Assembly (NCBI RefSeq): GCF_001942305.1
Contig: NZ_MKKE01000011.1
Location: 62,001-126,000, forward strand
Reading direction: 5' to 3'
Source of the DNA: Saccharomonospora sp. CUA-673
GTDB lineage: Bacteria; Actinomycetota; Actinomycetes; Mycobacteriales; Pseudonocardiaceae
DNA length: 64,000 bases
Below the pieces are notes generated by a model. It had not been told where the DNA came from. It saw only the letters and a program-made list of their open reading frames with translations, and did not search any database. Shown piece after piece: positions 62,262-64,000 of this stretch. Position 1 is the stretch's first letter; each line of letters begins with the position of its first letter. A program made the translations under genes and the position numbers.

Positions 62262-62325
62262 TGACACCGTTGATCGGGTCTCTCAGGATCGGTGTGCCCT
62301 TCCGGGCGGACGAGGAGAACGGACA

Positions 62326-63333
62326 ATGATGTCGAAGCGTCTTCGCGGTGCCGTCGCGCTGCTGGCGTGCCTGGCGCTCGGCGCGTGCGGTACGCCCAGC
62401 GCCGGCCCGAACGACCCGGTCTACACCTGGGACATGACCGTCACGGTGGGCGAGTCCTCCACGTGGTACCAAGCGGCCGAACGGTTCGCGGACACGTTGG
62501 AGCGGGAATCCGACGGCCGGATGCAGCTGCGCGTGTTCACCGGCGAGCAGCTCTCGGCCGGCGACCCGGTCGCGGGTGTCGAGCAGTTGATGAACGGGGA
62601 CAAGGATTTCTCGTACAACTCGACGATCATCTACGCCGGGATCGACCCGCGCTTCGGCGCGATCAACGCCCCGTTCCTCTACCGGGACTACGACGAGGCC
62701 GACCGCGCGCTCCGCGGCGGCGCCACCGAGGCGTACGAGAAACTGACCGCGGAATTCGGCATCACCATGCTGGGATTCGGCGAGAGCGGTTTCCGGCAGC
62801 TGACCAACAACGTGCGTGCGGTCGAGCAGCCGTCCGACCTCGCGGGCATCAAGACGCGGATCCCCGGTATCGGCATGTTCACCGACTTCTTCCGCGACCT
62901 GGGCGCGAACCCGACGACGATGAACTTCTCCGAGGTCTTCACCTCGTTGCAGCAGGGCACCATCGAGGGCCAGGAGAACCCGATGGACGTCATCTCCTCG
63001 TCGGGACTGGCGGAGGTGCAGACGTATCTGACGGTGTGGAACTACGTCTACGACCCGCTGGTGCTCGGGGTGAACCAGGAGCTGTTCGACTCGCTCAGCC
63101 CGGAGGACCAGGAGATCGTCCGGGAGGCCGCGGCCGATGCCAACGCGTTCCAGGTCGAGACCAACCGTGGTCTGGAACAGCAGCAGATCGCCGAGCAGTC
63201 CGAGCTGATGGAGACGAGCGAGCTCTCCGACCGTCAGCTCGAGGATTTCCAGCGTGCCGTCGGGCCGCTGCACGAACGGTACGAACAGGTGTGGGGCCCC
63301 GAGATGGTCCGCGCCGTGACCCCGGAGCGCTGA
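62326..63333 (+). CDS. dctP: TRAP transporter solute-binding protein (DctP family)
   Basis: 335 aa. Lipoprotein signal (VALLACLALGACGT, lipobox), followed by the DctP fold: WYQAAERFADTLERESDGRMQLRVFTGEQL, GVEQLMNGDKDF, IKTRIPGIGMFTDFFRDLGANPTTMNFSEVFTSLQQGTIEGQENPMDVI (contains the conserved ligand Arg and the IEGQEN motif). Captures an organic acid for Na+-driven uptake. ATG 62326 (double ATG) with GAGGAGA about 8 bases upstream. Lipid-anchored rather than free, as in Gram-positives. Confidence 0.95.
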   Translation: MMSKRLRGAVALLACLALGACGTPSAGPNDPVYTWDMTVTVGESSTWYQAAERFADTLERESDGRMQLRVFTGEQLSAGDPVAGVEQLMNGDKDFSYNSTIIYAGIDPRFGAINAPFLYRDYDEADRALRGGATEAYEKLTAEFGITMLGFGESGFRQLTNNVRAVEQPSDLAGIKTRIPGIGMFTDFFRDLGANPTTMNFSEVFTSLQQGTIEGQENPMDVISSSGLAEVQTYLTVWNYVYDPLVLGVNQELFDSLSPEDQEIVREAAADANAFQVETNRGLEQQQIAEQSELMETSELSDRQLEDFQRAVGPLHERYEQVWGPEMVRAVTPER

Positions 63334-63336
63334 GCC

Positions 63337-63849
63337 GTGCGCAAATCCACTGTGGACCGCGTGCTCGAGGTGGTGGAGAACGTCCTGGCGGCGGTGCCGT
63401 TCGCCATCGTCGCCGTGGTCGCCTTCGTCAACGTCGTCAGCCGCTACTTCCTCAACGCGTCGTTGGCGTTCACGTCCGAGCTGACGGTCAGCCTCGCGGT
63501 GTGGATGGTGATGATGGGCGGCGTGGTCGCCCTCCGCGAGGGAGGGCACCTCGGGTTCAGCGCCCTGCACGATGCGGCCACCGGCGCGGTGCGCGCGGTC
63601 ATGACGGTGCTCATCTCCGCCGCGATCCTGGCGTTCCTCGCGGTGCTGCTGATCTTCGGCATCGACGTGGCGATGCTGCAGGCCGAGAGCGGACGCACGA
63701 CGCCGTCCATCGGCATCCCGCAGTGGCTGTTCACGATCGCCCTGCCGGTCGGCGCGCTGCTCGGGGCGTACCGGACGGTGCAGGCGGGCCGGAACGGCTT
63801 CCGGCGATCCACAGTGGACGCCCTGCCGAGTGAGGAGGCCGACCGGTGA
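63337..63849 (+). CDS. dctQ: TRAP transporter small membrane subunit (DctQ family)
   Basis: 170 aa. Four TM segments: NVLAAVPFAIVAVVAFVNVVSRYF, LTVSLAVWMVMMGGVVAL (with the family REGGHLG after it), VLISAAILAFLAVLLIFG, and WLFTIALPVGALLGAYRTV. GTG 63337 is 3 bp after dctP; its stop overlaps the dctM start by 4 bp. Confidence 0.93.
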   Translation: MRKSTVDRVLEVVENVLAAVPFAIVAVVAFVNVVSRYFLNASLAFTSELTVSLAVWMVMMGGVVALREGGHLGFSALHDAATGAVRAVMTVLISAAILAFLAVLLIFGIDVAMLQAESGRTTPSIGIPQWLFTIALPVGALLGAYRTVQAGRNGFRRSTVDALPSEEADR

Positions 63850-64000
63850 TCGGTGCCGTGCTGTTCGCCAGCTTCTTCGTGTTGCTGCTGCTCGGGGTTC
63901 CCGTAGCGTTCGCCCTCGGCGTCGCCGCATGTGTCGCGCTGGTCGCGATGGGCGGGTTCACCGAGCTGTCGCTCGTACCCAACGTCTTCACGGCGTCCGT
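63846..64000 (+). CDS. dctM: TRAP transporter large permease (DctM family), N-terminal part (runs off window)
   Basis: GTG 63846 (GTGA overlap with dctQ). The 51 codons present read AVLFASFFVLLLLGVPVAFALGVAA then CVALVAMGGFTELSLVPNVF, the standard first TM and loop of DctM. The remainder lies outside the window. Confidence 0.9.
   Translation, partial: MIGAVLFASFFVLLLLGVPVAFALGVAACVALVAMGGFTELSLVPNVFTAS

Overview
The window comes from a high-GC actinomycete, most likely of the Pseudonocardiales (Saccharomonospora/Amycolatopsis-like). The host genes use almost only G/C third positions. The gene order lipA - lipB - TIGR01777 epimerase - sucB (DlaT) - lpdA - pepA - ilvE - cobT - DUF3043 - erpA - asnB - ctaC - ctaF - trpD - ctaE - qcrCAB - DEDD/GIY-YIG nuclease is, from memory, essentially the Rv2218-to-Rv2191 block of Mycobacterium tuberculosis.

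Layout. 1-9.2 kb: the 3' end of dnaE, an MFS exporter, a DedA protein, lipoyl synthase, an SDR, and several regulator/enzyme pairs (TetR, MerR, class IV aminotransferase, LLM flavin oxidoreductase). 9.2-27 kb: lipB, a PAP2 phosphatase, an epimerase, two tandem DUF3558 lipoproteins, the 2-oxoacid dehydrogenase E2 and E3 genes, leucyl aminopeptidase, ilvE, cobT, an ArsR/SRPBCC pair and ispD. 27.03-38.02 kb: an integrated mobile element of about 11 kb that splits an aldo/keto reductase gene. 38.2-51 kb: DUF3043, erpA, asnB and the genes for the actinobacterial cytochrome bcc-aa3 supercomplex (ctaC, ctaF, ctaE, qcrC, qcrA, qcrB) with trpD among them. 51-56.8 kb: an AsnC-type domain protein, a DEDD/GIY-YIG nuclease, a DUF998 protein, a secreted EEP phosphohydrolase, an NYN-domain protein and an Asp-rich lipoprotein. 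56.8-64 kb: a catabolic island in which a five-gene operon (IclR regulator, SCP-x-like thiolase, acyl-CoA synthetase, DUF296 protein, SDR) with ATGA overlaps at every junction faces a tripartite TRAP transporter.

The mobile element is the most unusual part. Its base composition is clearly lower in GC. It carries a large serine integrase beside attR, a two-winged-helix (replication-initiator-like) protein, a ribbon-helix-helix protein, an XRE-TPR regulator, one phage tail-fibre-like protein, and a large set of tiny proteins with CxxC zinc-ribbon or DnaJ-type zinc-finger motifs. It has two long non-coding intervals (0.78 and 1.03 kb), the second rich in iteron-like repeats, palindromes and CCTAGGT motifs. 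No terminase, capsid, TraB/FtsK or relaxase is visible, so it is neither a normal prophage nor a typical actinomycete ICE. A phage satellite or an integrative plasmid-like element is the best guess.

Caution about the sequence: at least 13 genes, several of them essential (asnB, ctaC, qcrB, sucB, pepA), show reading-frame breaks that a single added base would restore. They look like deletion-type sequencing errors rather than real pseudogenes. Where this occurs I give the span of the whole gene.
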